Shown: positions 54,424 to 62,822 of the stretch, one piece after another
How the letters are laid out: every line of letters starts with the position of its first letter
Position numbering within the stretch: position 1 is the first letter of the stretch
DNA from: Streptomyces sp. MH60
GTDB lineage: Bacteria; Actinomycetota; Actinomycetes; Streptomycetales; Streptomycetaceae
Assembly: GCF_002939385.1 (NCBI RefSeq)
Contig: NZ_MULI01000021.1
Location: 33,569 to 97,568 of the forward strand
Direction of reading: 5' to 3'
DNA: 64,000 nt
Notes under the pieces: generated by a model
Database searches by the model: none
What the model was told of the DNA's origin: nothing
The model's input: the letters and a program-made list of their open reading frames with translations, nothing else
Program-made: the position numbers and the translations under genes

Positions 54424-55365
54424 TCAGTCCTCCCGGCGGAAGAGGCGGAGCTGCACGAGCGAGACGAGGACGATCAGGGCGAAGAAGAGGTACGAGACGG
54501 CGGAGGCGTAGCCGAGGCGGTAGCCCGTGAAGCCCACGTCGTAGACGTACTCCAGGACCGGCCGGGTGGAGCCGTTGGGCCCGCCCTTGGTGAGGATGTA
54601 GATTTGGTCGAAGACCTTGAGGGAGGCCAGGACCTGGAGCATGGCCACCAGGCCGGTGGTCCTGCGCAGTTGGGGCAGGGTGATGGACCACAGGCGGCGC
54701 CAGGCACCGGCCCCGTCGAGTGCCGCGGCCTCGTCGAAGGTCGCGGGCAGGGACTGGAGCGCCGCGAGGTAGAGCAGGAAGTTGAAGCCGACCGTCCACC
54801 AGACCGTGAGGGCGGCCACCGACCACATGGCGACGGACTCGTCGGACAGCCAGCCGACCGGTGCCATGCCGAGGGTGTCCAGGAGCTGGTTGGCCATGCC
54901 CAGTTCGGGCTGGTAGAGCCAGGTCCAGATCATGGTCACGACGGTCACGGGCAGCAGGTAGGGCGCGAAGAACGACAGGCGCCAGGCCCACTGCCCGGCG
55001 AGTCCGCTGTGCACCAGCAGCGCCATCGCGAGCGCGACCAGCACCAGCGGGACGCTGGAGATGACGGTGAAGAAGACGGTGTTGCCGAGGCTGCTCCACA
55101 CGTCCGGGTCACCGAACGCCTCGGTGTAGTTGTCCAGGCCGACGAAGCTGGTGTCGCGCAGGGCGAGCGAGCTGTCGGTGAAGCTCATCCAGAGCCCCTG
55201 CACGATCGGCCACACCATGAAGAGGCCGAACACGAGCAGGAACGGCAGGACGAACACGAGCCCGTTGCCGGTGCGTATGCGGCCGAGGGCGGTGCGGCGG
55301 CCGCCCGGGGGAACCGCGGGCGGGTCGGTCTGCTCCTCGGCGCCGAGGGGTGCGGTGGTGGTCAC
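54424..55365 (-). CDS. CUT1 sugar ABC permease (MalF type)
   Basis: A 313-residue permease. The first helix is FVLPFLLVFGLFMVWPIV and the EAA loop is DEAAALDGAGAWRRLWSITLP. GTG 55365 is preferred over GTG 55374 because AAGGAG lies 8 nt before it. No ATPase gene is in the operon; Streptomyces CUT1 systems commonly share the MsiK ATPase encoded elsewhere. Confidence 0.93.
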   Translation of the reverse strand: MTTTAPLGAEEQTDPPAVPPGGRRTALGRIRTGNGLVFVLPFLLVFGLFMVWPIVQGLWMSFTDSSLALRDTSFVGLDNYTEAFGDPDVWSSLGNTVFFTVISSVPLVLVALAMALLVHSGLAGQWAWRLSFFAPYLLPVTVVTMIWTWLYQPELGMANQLLDTLGMAPVGWLSDESVAMWSVAALTVWWTVGFNFLLYLAALQSLPATFDEAAALDGAGAWRRLWSITLPQLRRTTGLVAMLQVLASLKVFDQIYILTKGGPNGSTRPVLEYVYDVGFTGYRLGYASAVSYLFFALIVLVSLVQLRLFRRED

Positions 55366-55386
55366 GTCGGTCACTCCTTTCGCTGG

Positions 55387-56760
55387 TCAGGCCACCGGGT
55401 TGGGCTGCCGCAGCAGCGTGTCCGCCTCGCGGACCATCTGCCGCACCGCCTTCTCGGGGGTGGTGTTGCCCAGCAGCGCCGACTGGAGCGGCTGGCACAT
55501 CCGGTTCTGGAAGTTCGAACCGGCGCCCGCGAACCAGTTGGGCGGGTCGAGCACCGCCACCTCGGCGGCTTCGGCGTAGGAGGACTGGGGGTCGAGCGCC
55601 GCGTACTCGGGCTCGGCGAGGACGGGCTGGTAGGCGGGGATGTGCCCGGCGCTCGCCCAGGTGAGGCTCTGCTTGAGCATCTGGGCGACGTACCGGTGGG
55701 CCTCGCGGCGCCGGGCCGGGTCGGGGCTGTCCTGGTGCGGGAGGACGAAGCTGTGGCTGTCGGTGTAGACGGCCGGCTTGTCGAAGACCTGCGGGAAGGG
55801 CGCGGCGCCCAGGTCGATGCCGGACTTCTTCAGGGTGGGCAGCTCCCATTCGCCGAGCATGGCCATGCCGCCGCGGCCGCTGCTGAAGGCGGCCAGCGCG
55901 CCGTTGTAGTCCAGGTTGTTCGGGTTGGTCTTCCCGTCGAAGAGCCGCGTCATGAGGGTGACGACGCGTACGGCGGCGTCGACGTCGATCTTCGGGGGCC
56001 CGCCGTCCGGCAGGTCGAAGGCGGCGCCGGTCTGGGCGTAGAGGCCGGCGAACAGGCGCCAGCTCTGTGCCGTGTCGGTGACGTGGCCGAACAGGATGCC
56101 GGACTCCCCGGTCGCCTCGGCGAGGGCCTGGCCCGCCTCCAGCAGGGCCTCGGGCGAGCCCATGGGCGCCAGTTCGCCCGAGGTGTCCAGGAGTCCGGCC
56201 TTCTCGGCGGCCTTCTTGTCGTAGAACACGATGAAGGGGTGGACGTCCAGCGGGATCGCGTAGACGGTCCCCTCGTGCCGGGTGCGCGACCACACGGCCG
56301 GGGTGAAGTCCTGCTCCGTGACGCCGTACTCGGCGAGCAGGTCCAGGTCGAAGGGGTCCACCAGGCCGCCGGGCGCGTAGCCCGCCAGCCGGGACAGGTG
56401 CATGGCGGCCACGTCGGAGGCCCGTCCGCCGGCCGCGGACATGGCGAGCTTGGTGTAGTAGGACGGACCCCAGTCCAGGATCGTGCGGTCGACGTCGAAG
56501 CCCTTGGCTCCCCCGGCCCCCTTGGACACGGCCTCGATCATGTCGTCCATGAGCATGCCGTCGCCGCCCTGGAAGAGGTCCCAGACGCTCAGCGCGGACG
56601 CCCCGGAGGCCGAGGCCGGGGAGGCGCAGCCGGACAGCGGGCCCGCGGCGAGCAGGGCGCCCGCCCCGGCCATGGCGTTGCGCAGCAACCGGCGGCGGCT
56701 GGGGCGGTGGACCGGGTCGGACACGGCCAACGCCCCCTGGGCAGGCAGACGGGAACTCAT
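55387..56760 (-). CDS. CUT1 sugar ABC substrate-binding lipoprotein
   Basis: A 457-residue extracytoplasmic solute-binding protein. The signal has a twin-arginine stretch (SRRRLLRNAMAG) and the lipobox LSGC, so it may be a Tat-exported lipoprotein. FIVFYDKKAAEKAGL and FSSGRGGMAMLGEW are typical of sugar-binding proteins. ATG 56760 has AAAGG 7 nt upstream. It is the first gene of the operon; the LacI operator lies 42 bp upstream. Ligand presumably an oligosaccharide cut by the GH2 and GH43 enzymes. Confidence 0.93.
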   Translation of the reverse strand: MSSRLPAQGALAVSDPVHRPSRRRLLRNAMAGAGALLAAGPLSGCASPASASGASALSVWDLFQGGDGMLMDDMIEAVSKGAGGAKGFDVDRTILDWGPSYYTKLAMSAAGGRASDVAAMHLSRLAGYAPGGLVDPFDLDLLAEYGVTEQDFTPAVWSRTRHEGTVYAIPLDVHPFIVFYDKKAAEKAGLLDTSGELAPMGSPEALLEAGQALAEATGESGILFGHVTDTAQSWRLFAGLYAQTGAAFDLPDGGPPKIDVDAAVRVVTLMTRLFDGKTNPNNLDYNGALAAFSSGRGGMAMLGEWELPTLKKSGIDLGAAPFPQVFDKPAVYTDSHSFVLPHQDSPDPARRREAHRYVAQMLKQSLTWASAGHIPAYQPVLAEPEYAALDPQSSYAEAAEVAVLDPPNWFAGAGSNFQNRMCQPLQSALLGNTTPEKAVRQMVREADTLLRQPNPVA

Positions 56761-56801
56761 CGCGGACCTTTCGACGGCCGGAGCTCATGCGGTGGCTAGT
56801 T

Positions 56802-56817
56802 TTTACATCGATGTACA
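56802..56817. promoter_or_regulatory. LacI operator upstream of the sugar ABC operon
   Basis: TTTACATCGATGTACA contains the perfect palindrome TACATCGATGTA (56804-56815), with the central CG of LacI/GalR operators. The same core is upstream of the GH43 gene at 59537. The LacI gene starts 134 bp away in the opposite orientation. Confidence 0.8.
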
Positions 56818-56950
56818 TTGGCTGTAAAGAGCTGAGGCCGGTGATCCGGCGCTGGTGACCGGGAGGCCCGGGGGACGCGGCCCTGCGCCGCGGGCCCCCG
56901 CGCCCCCGGGACATACACTCGTCCAGCGCGCAAGAGGCAGGGAGGTCTCG

Positions 56951-57994
56951 GTGGCACGGCCCAGGATCAAGGACGTCGCACGTCACGCGGGCGTCTCGGA
57001 GAAGACGGTGTCCAATGTCATCAACGACTACGCCCATGTCTCCGACCGGACCAGGCAGGTGGTGCGCGAGGCCATCGAACACCTCGGCTACCGGGTGAAC
57101 CTGGCCGGCCGCCACCTGCGCAAGGGCAGAACCGGCATCATCGCGCTCGTCGTCCCGGAACTGGACATACCGTACTTCGCGGAGCTGGCCCGGCATGTCA
57201 TCCGCGAGGCCGAGCAGCGGTCCCTGACGGTCCTGATCCACCAGTCCGGGGCGGACCGCGCCCATGAGCTGGCGGCGCTGGCCGGGTTCGGCTCCACGTT
57301 CGTGGACGGGATCATCCTCAGTCCGCTGGCGCTGACCGCCGACGACCTGCGGGACCGCACGGGCTTCCCGCCCACGGTGCTGCTCGGGGAACTGCTGGAG
57401 GAGGGCGCCGACCACGTGGCCATCGACAACGAGAGTGCCGCGCGCGAGGCGACCCGCCATCTGATCGGGCTCGGGCGCCGCACGATCCTCGCCGTCGGCG
57501 GGCGCGACGACTCCGGTCTGGGCACCGCCGAGGCCCGCACCCGGGGCTACCGTGCCGCCCTGGCGGAGGCGGGCATCGCCCACGATCCGGACGCTCTGCT
57601 GCCGGTCGGCTCCTTCCGGATGCCCGACGGGGCGCGGGCCGTGGCGCGGGCGCTCGATGAGGGCGCCCGGCCCGACGCGCTGCTCTGCCTCAACGACCAG
57701 CTCGCGCTGGGCGCGTTGCGGGCCCTGCACGAGCACGGGGTCAGGGTGCCGGAGGACGTCGCCGTGATCGGCTTCGACGACGTGGAGGGCGGGAGGTACA
57801 GCGTCCCGACGCTGAGCACGGTGGCGCCGGACAAGGCGGCGGTGGCCAAGGTCGCCGTCCAGCTGCTCCAGCACCGCATCGAGGAGGCGACGGCGCCGGA
57901 CGGTGCCGTGTCGGGGATGCAGGCGCCGCAGGACCGCATCGTGGCCCACCGGCTCGTCCTGCGGGAGAGCACGGAGGGCCGCGAGCGGCGCTGA
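56951..57994 (+). CDS. LacI family transcriptional repressor
   Basis: A 347-residue LacI protein. The HTH and hinge are IKDVARHAGVSEKTVSNVIN with the hinge helix near residue 50. The ligand domain starts IIALVVPELDIPYFAELARHV and ends with VIGFDDVEGG and PTLSTVAPDK. GTG 56951 has GGAGG 5 nt upstream. It is divergent from the ABC-GH2 operon and followed by the convergent GH43 gene; both carry the same operator, so it probably represses both until its sugar is present. Confidence 0.94.
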   Translation: MARPRIKDVARHAGVSEKTVSNVINDYAHVSDRTRQVVREAIEHLGYRVNLAGRHLRKGRTGIIALVVPELDIPYFAELARHVIREAEQRSLTVLIHQSGADRAHELAALAGFGSTFVDGIILSPLALTADDLRDRTGFPPTVLLGELLEEGADHVAIDNESAAREATRHLIGLGRRTILAVGGRDDSGLGTAEARTRGYRAALAEAGIAHDPDALLPVGSFRMPDGARAVARALDEGARPDALLCLNDQLALGALRALHEHGVRVPEDVAVIGFDDVEGGRYSVPTLSTVAPDKAAVAKVAVQLLQHRIEEATAPDGAVSGMQAPQDRIVAHRLVLRESTEGRERR

Positions 57995-58024
57995 CGTTCC
58001 GGTCGGCCGGGTGTGCGGTACGGG

Positions 58025-59512
58025 TCAGTTCGTGTAGACCTCGGCCCGGTCCACGCTCACGAAGGACGCCCCGGACTGGGAGTTGTGTTCGCCCGTGACC
58101 CGGACCCGCAGGGTGTGGCCGCCGTACGCCAGCCGTGGGCTCGTGTACTGCACCGCTTCCCCGACGCGGATCGAGTGGTGGAAGTCCACCCGCTGCTCGG
58201 GCCCGCCGTCGACGCTGACGCCCGCGTAGCCGTTGCCGGTGTCCTTGACGGAGAGCAGGACGATCCGGGTGCCCGTGAAGGAGAAGGTGGCCGTGGCACC
58301 CGCCCGGTCGCTCCAGTGGTCGTCGCTCCAGAAGCACTGCGCGGCACAGCCCGTGCCGGAGTTCCAGGCACCGGTGTAGGTGACGCCGCCGGGGCCGCTG
58401 GAACGGCCGTCGTCGTTGATCCAGTAGTTGCCCGAGCCGGGATCGCCGGAGGGGAGGTTCTGGGTGGCTCCCATGGCGAGCGGACGGCCGAGGTCGGGTG
58501 TGCCGTCGGCCCGCCAGGTGAACTTCTGCGCCCGCGTGGTGCGGTTGGTGTAGGTGTTCACCGAGGTGGTCTTGGCGTGGTAGACGATCCAGTCCTCGGT
58601 GCCGTCGGGGGACGTGAAGAAGGCGTGGTGGCCCGGCCCGAACACGCCACGGTCGTCGGCGCGGGAGAAGACCGCGCCCCGGTGCTGGTGCCAGTTCCCC
58701 GGTACCAGCGGGTCCGCGTTCAGCGGCATCGACATCATCCAGACCTGGTAGTCCGGCTTGCCCGTGTCGCAGGTGGAGTACGTCATCCAGACCCGGCCGT
58801 TGCGGTAGAGGAACTCGGGGCCCTCCCGCACCTCGGGGCAGCCGCCCGCCGCGTCGATCGCGACCGCGTTCCCGGAGACGGTGTACGGGTCGGACATCGG
58901 GGCGATGTTGATCCCGTTGTGCTGGTACTGGTTGATGCCGCTGTAGGCGAGGTAGAGCCGACCGCCCAGTCGGAGGATGCCCGCGTCGATGGCGAAGTCG
59001 TCCGCGTGGTTGGGCGGGGCGAGCTTGGCCTTGAAGTGGTACGGGCCGGTGGGGTCGTCTCGCTCCGACTCCAGGACGTACAGCCGGTGGTGGTCGTCGA
59101 CGCCGTCGTCGGCCGTGTAGTAGAGGTACCAGCGCTCGCCGAAGCGGTAGAACTCCGGGGCCCAGATGTTGCGGTCGCGGGACGGGTCGGTGTCGGTCCA
59201 CACGGTGACCGGGTCCGCGGCCGGCAGGGTCCCCAGGGACGGGGAGCGCCACATCCGGATGCTGCCGCCCTGGGTGGTGGTGAGGTAGTAGGCGCCCTTC
59301 CAGTGCGTCATGAAGGGGTCGGGCCCACTGTTGAGCGGGTTGCGGAAGGTGCCCGCCGCCGCGGCCTCGGCTGCGGGTGCGGGTGCGGGTGCGGCGGGTG
59401 CCGCCGCGGCCGGTCCGGTGAGCCCGGGCAGCAGGGCCACGACCAGCCCGAGAAGGGCGGCGAGGATCGCGCCGAGGCGGGCACGGGGACGGTGTGGGGG
59501 GCTGGGAAGCAC
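58025..59512 (-). CDS. Secreted GH43 glycosidase with C-terminal beta-sandwich
   Basis: A 495-residue exported enzyme. The signal peptide runs to about residue 40, then an Ala/Pro linker. The GH43 propeller starts FRNPLNSGPDPFMTHWKGAYYL (general-base Asp), with RNIWAPEFYRFGERWYLYYTA and GCPEVREGPEFLYRNGR (general-acid Glu). A C-terminal domain of about 115 residues (from TGAWNSGTG to DRAEVYTN) looks like a carbohydrate-binding jelly roll. GTG 59512 has GGGAGAGGA 7 nt upstream. It likely releases arabinose- or galactose-type side chains outside, feeding the ABC system. Confidence 0.92.
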   Translation of the reverse strand: MLPSPPHRPRARLGAILAALLGLVVALLPGLTGPAAAAPAAPAPAPAAEAAAAGTFRNPLNSGPDPFMTHWKGAYYLTTTQGGSIRMWRSPSLGTLPAADPVTVWTDTDPSRDRNIWAPEFYRFGERWYLYYTADDGVDDHHRLYVLESERDDPTGPYHFKAKLAPPNHADDFAIDAGILRLGGRLYLAYSGINQYQHNGINIAPMSDPYTVSGNAVAIDAAGGCPEVREGPEFLYRNGRVWMTYSTCDTGKPDYQVWMMSMPLNADPLVPGNWHQHRGAVFSRADDRGVFGPGHHAFFTSPDGTEDWIVYHAKTTSVNTYTNRTTRAQKFTWRADGTPDLGRPLAMGATQNLPSGDPGSGNYWINDDGRSSGPGGVTYTGAWNSGTGCAAQCFWSDDHWSDRAGATATFSFTGTRIVLLSVKDTGNGYAGVSVDGGPEQRVDFHHSIRVGEAVQYTSPRLAYGGHTLRVRVTGEHNSQSGASFVSVDRAEVYTN

Positions 59513-59534
59513 GTGGGGGTCCTCTCCCGAAGCC

Positions 59535-59550
59535 TTTACATCGATGTAAC
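59535..59550. promoter_or_regulatory. LacI operator upstream of the GH43 gene
   Basis: TTTACATCGATGTAAC holds the same 12-bp palindrome TACATCGATGTA as at 56804, about 25 bp before the GH43 GTG. The position overlaps the likely promoter or leader. Confidence 0.8.
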
Positions 59551-59599
59551 GACGGGGCGTCAGGTTAGGGACGGCCCCTGGGGCTGTCAACAGGGCCAA

Positions 59600-59615
59600 A
59601 AATGGTATTCCATTT
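59600..59615. promoter_or_regulatory. GntR (FadR-type) operator candidate before the NCS1 gene
   Basis: AAATGG-TATT-CCATTT is a perfect 6-bp inverted repeat resembling FadR-group sites (TGGTnnnCCA type). It lies 13 bp upstream of the -35 box of the NCS1 promoter. The GntR gene at 62168 is the probable binder; GGTATTC recurs at 62086 before that gene. Confidence 0.55.
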
Positions 59616-59627
59616 GCCGCAGACCCC

Positions 59628-59657
59628 TTGACGGTGCGGTTTGGCGAAAACTACGTT
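59628..59657 (+). promoter_or_regulatory. Promoter of the NCS1-racemase genes
   Basis: TTGACG (59628-59633), 18 nt and TACGTT (59652-59657), giving a leader of about 65 nt before ATG 59729. Confidence 0.65.
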
Positions 59658-59728
59658 CTGTTCACCGGAAAGCAGCTTCCGCTTTGTGAAACTCTCCAAT
59701 TCCCCGCACCTGATCCCAGGAGTCCCGT

Positions 59729-61216
59729 ATGACTGCCCTGGAAGACCGCCGCTCGTCCGCCGGGACCGGCGACACCGCCACCAGCTCCGGCCTCTACACG
59801 TACGACCTCGCCCCGACGAAGCGGGAAGGCCGCCGCTGGGGCGCCTACAACGTCTTCACGCTCTGGGCCAACGACGTGCACAGCCTGGGCAATTACGCCT
59901 TCGCCATCGGACTGTTCGCCCTCGGCCTGAACGTGTGGGGCATCCTCGCCGCCTTCGCGCTCGCCTCGGTCCTGCTCTTCCTCCTGCTCACGCTCTCCGG
60001 GTTCATGGGCCACAAGACGGGCGTCCCGTTCCCCGTCATGAGCCGCATCGCCTTCGGCATCAAGGGGGCGAAGATTCCGGCCACCGTCCGCGGTGCCGTG
60101 GCCATCGCCTGGTTTGGTATCCAGACCTATCTGGCGTCCGCGGTGCTGAGCGCCCTCCTGGTGGCCATGTTCCCCTCGCTGGCCTCCCTGGACACGAACT
60201 CCCTGCTCGGCCAGTCGACGCTCGGCTGGATCACCTTCCTGGTGCTGTGGGCCCTCCAGGTGCTCATCGTCAGCTACGGGATGCAGATGATCCGCCGGTA
60301 CATGGCCTTCGCCGCGCCCACCACCCTGCTGACGATGTGTGCCCTCGCGGTGTGGATGTTCGTCCGGGCCGACGGGTCGGTCTCCGTGTCGATCGACGAT
60401 CCGCTCACCGGCGGCGCGATGTGGCTCCAGGTGCTCCAGGCCGCCGCCCTGTGGGTGGTGATCTACGGGACGTTCGTGCTGAACTTCTGCGACTTCACCC
60501 GGTCCGCGCGCAGCCGCGGCTCCATCGTGCGGGGCAACGTGATCGGCATCCCGGTGAACATGCTCTTCTTCGCCGTCATCGTGGCGGTGCTCAGCGGGGC
60601 CCAGTTCACCCTCGACGGACGCGTGATCACCAGTCCGACGGACATCGTCAGGACCATCCCCAACATGTTCCTGCTGGCCGTCGCCTCGCTGTGTCTGATC
60701 GCCCTCACGGTGGCGGTGAACCTGCTGGCCAACTTCGTGGCGCCCATCTACGCCCTGGTCAACCTCTTCCCGCACCGGCTCGACTTCCGCCGCGCGGGTC
60801 TGGTGAGCGCGGCCCTGGGCCTGGTGATCACGCCCTGGAACCTCTACAACAGCCCGGTCGTCGTGAACTACTTCCTCGGCGGGCTCGGCGCGCTGCTCGG
60901 CCCCCTGTTCGGCGTGATCATGGCGGACTACTGGCTGCTGCGGAAGTCCCGCGTGAACGTGCCGGCCCTGTACACCGAGGACGCGGGCGCCGAGTACCAC
61001 TACCGGCGCGGCTACAACCCGCGGGCCGTCGCCGCCTTCGCCCCCAGCGCCGCGATCGCCGTCGTCGTCGCCCTCGTCCCCTTCTTCCACGCCGCGGCCG
61101 GGTTCTCCTGGTTCATCGGCGCGATCATCGCCGCCGTGCTGTACGCGCTGATCGCCGACCGTGCCTCCGCGTTCCGTGACGTGGACGGCGAGGCCATCGC
61201 CGTCGCCGCGGAATAG
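59729..61216 (+). CDS. NCS1 family permease (cytosine/hydantoin/allantoin type)
   Basis: A 495-residue, 12-helix nucleobase-cation symporter-1. NVFTLWANDVHSLGNYAFAIGL is the helix-1 region, FPVMSRIAFGIKGA and YGTFVLNFCDFTRSA are substrate-site blocks, and VNYFLGG and MADYWLLRK the later ones. AGGAG lies 5 nt before the ATG. The next gene is a hydantoin-racemase-like protein, so hydantoins or allantoin are the likely cargo. An inverted repeat for the downstream GntR regulator precedes its promoter. Confidence 0.92.
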   Translation: MTALEDRRSSAGTGDTATSSGLYTYDLAPTKREGRRWGAYNVFTLWANDVHSLGNYAFAIGLFALGLNVWGILAAFALASVLLFLLLTLSGFMGHKTGVPFPVMSRIAFGIKGAKIPATVRGAVAIAWFGIQTYLASAVLSALLVAMFPSLASLDTNSLLGQSTLGWITFLVLWALQVLIVSYGMQMIRRYMAFAAPTTLLTMCALAVWMFVRADGSVSVSIDDPLTGGAMWLQVLQAAALWVVIYGTFVLNFCDFTRSARSRGSIVRGNVIGIPVNMLFFAVIVAVLSGAQFTLDGRVITSPTDIVRTIPNMFLLAVASLCLIALTVAVNLLANFVAPIYALVNLFPHRLDFRRAGLVSAALGLVITPWNLYNSPVVVNYFLGGLGALLGPLFGVIMADYWLLRKSRVNVPALYTEDAGAEYHYRRGYNPRAVAAFAPSAAIAVVVALVPFFHAAAGFSWFIGAIIAAVLYALIADRASAFRDVDGEAIAVAAE

Positions 61217-61296
61217 CCCCGCACGCCCCTCCCCCGCCCCCCCGTCGCGCCCCGTCCCCGTCCCCGTCCCTCGTCCCCGTCCCCTCCCCGTCCGAG
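61217..61296. repeat. C-rich tract with CCCCGT repeats, G-quadruplex candidate
   Basis: Between the permease and racemase genes the plus strand is nearly all C/T with repeated (T)CCCCGTCCCCGT units. The minus strand thus has many runs of four or more G, enough for quadruplexes; the plus-strand RNA is unstructured C-rich. Confidence 0.7.
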
Positions 61297-61316
61297 CAGA
61301 AGGCCCAGGCCCACCC

Positions 61317-62042
61317 ATGCGCATCCTCGTGGTCAACGTCAACACCACGCAGTCCATCACCGACGCGATCGGCAAGCAGGCGGCCGGCGCGGCCTCCGCG
61401 GGCACCGAGATCGTGCCGCTGACCCCGGCCTTCGGCGCGGAGTCCGTGGAGGGCAACTACGAGAGCTACCTCGCCGCCGTCGCCGTGATGGAGACCGTGC
61501 GCGCCCACCGGGAGCCCTTCGACGCGGTGATCCAGGCCGGTTACGGCGAGCACGGCCGGGAGGGGCTCCAGGAGTTGCTCGACGTGCCCGTCGTCGACAT
61601 CACCGAGGCGGCCGCGAGCACCGCGCAGTACCTGGGCCGCCGCTACTCCGTCGTCACCACCCTCGACCGCACGGTCCCCCTGATCGAGGAGCGGCTGGAG
61701 GTGGCCGGACTGAGCGCCAGGTGCGCCTCGGTGCGGGCCAGCGGGCTCGCCGTACTGGAGCTGGAACGGGACGAGCAGGCGGCCGTGGACGCCATCACCG
61801 AGCAGGCCGCCCGCGCGGTCGAGGAGGACCGGGCCGAGGTGATCTGCCTGGGCTGCGGCGGCATGGCGGGCCTCGCCGAACGCGTGGTGGAACGTACCGG
61901 TGTCCCCGTGGTCGACGGGGTCGCCGCCGCCGTGACGGTCGCCGAGTCCCTGGTCCGGCTCGGCCTGTCCACGTCCAAGGTGCGCACCTACGCCCGTCCG
62001 CGTCCCAAGCGGATCGTCAACTGGCCCCCGCAGGCGGGCTGA
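61317..62042 (+). CDS. Asp/Glu/hydantoin racemase family protein
   Basis: A 241-residue two-lobe racemase-fold protein. NVNTTQSITDAIGKQA is the family start. Hydantoin and allantoin racemases use two cysteines. The second is present in ICLGCGGMAG (about residues 175-184), but the first site reads IQAGYGEHGREG (about residue 72), with no Cys. So either it is a different subfamily (one-base or isomerase-like) or it is not a racemase. The ATG is 100 bp after the permease stop. Neighbouring NCS1 permease supports a hydantoin or allantoin pathway. Confidence 0.82.
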   Translation: MRILVVNVNTTQSITDAIGKQAAGAASAGTEIVPLTPAFGAESVEGNYESYLAAVAVMETVRAHREPFDAVIQAGYGEHGREGLQELLDVPVVDITEAAASTAQYLGRRYSVVTTLDRTVPLIEERLEVAGLSARCASVRASGLAVLELERDEQAAVDAITEQAARAVEEDRAEVICLGCGGMAGLAERVVERTGVPVVDGVAAAVTVAESLVRLGLSTSKVRTYARPRPKRIVNWPPQAG

Positions 62043-62167
62043 CCCGTCGTCGCGCCGTCCCGCCCGGGCCGCCCGTGGACCCCGGGGTATTCTGACGGGC
62101 CGCCCGACCGCCGCTCCGCACGGCGCGGTCGGCGTGCCGGGAACGGGAAGACAGACGAAGGACGGCG

Positions 62168-62818
62168 ATGGCTGCGTCAGAGGGCTTCACGCCCGAGTCC
62201 GAGCGGGTCACGCGGCGGTTGCGCGACGAGATCATCGACGGTGTGCGGGCCCCCGGCAGCCGCCTGGTCGAACGGGAGCTGGCCGAGTCACTCGGCGTGA
62301 GCCGGCTCCCCGTCCGCGAGGCCCTCAAGACCCTGGTGTCGGAAGGACTGGTGACCCCGCGGCCACGGAGCTGGGCGGTGGTGCGGGAGTTCACCACCAG
62401 CGACATCGCCGACCTGGACGAGGTCCGCTCGGGCCTGGAGACCCTGGGGTTCCGGCTCGCCGCCCAACGGCACACGCGGGAGGGGCTGGAGCGGCTGCGC
62501 GCGACGGTGGACGCCGAACTCGACGCGGCCCGCGCGAACGACGCGGTACGGGCCCGCCGGGCGGCCGCCGACTTCCACGAGACCGTCGTCTCCCTGGCCG
62601 CCAACGAGCTGCTCAACGAGCTCGAACGGGTCCTGCGCAGCCGGCTGCGCTGGCTCCTGGGCCAGCACGACGACCTGCTGGCCGTCGCACTGGAGCACGA
62701 CGCCCTCTACCGGGCCATCGCCGCCCGCGACGTGGACCGCGTCCAGGAGCTGGTCCTGCACCATCTGTCGACGAGCCGCAGCGCGGCCCTCGGCCACCTG
62801 GCGCAGGAGCACTCCTAG
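62168..62818 (+). CDS. GntR family (FadR group) regulator
   Basis: A 216-residue regulator. The winged HTH (RLVERELAESLGVSRLPVREALKTL, outlined; residues 40-64) is followed by an FCD domain with DLDEVRSGLETLGFRLAA, ADFHETVV and HDALYRAIAARD, whose Asp/His residues usually bind metal or carboxylate ligands. AAGGA is 6 nt upstream. It is probably the local regulator of the NCS1-racemase genes; a TATTCT box at 62088-62093 may give it its own promoter. Confidence 0.9.
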   Translation: MAASEGFTPESERVTRRLRDEIIDGVRAPGSRLVERELAESLGVSRLPVREALKTLVSEGLVTPRPRSWAVVREFTTSDIADLDEVRSGLETLGFRLAAQRHTREGLERLRATVDAELDAARANDAVRARRAAADFHETVVSLAANELLNELERVLRSRLRWLLGQHDDLLAVALEHDALYRAIAARDVDRVQELVLHHLSTSRSAALGHLAQEHS

Positions 62819-62822
62819 GCCC

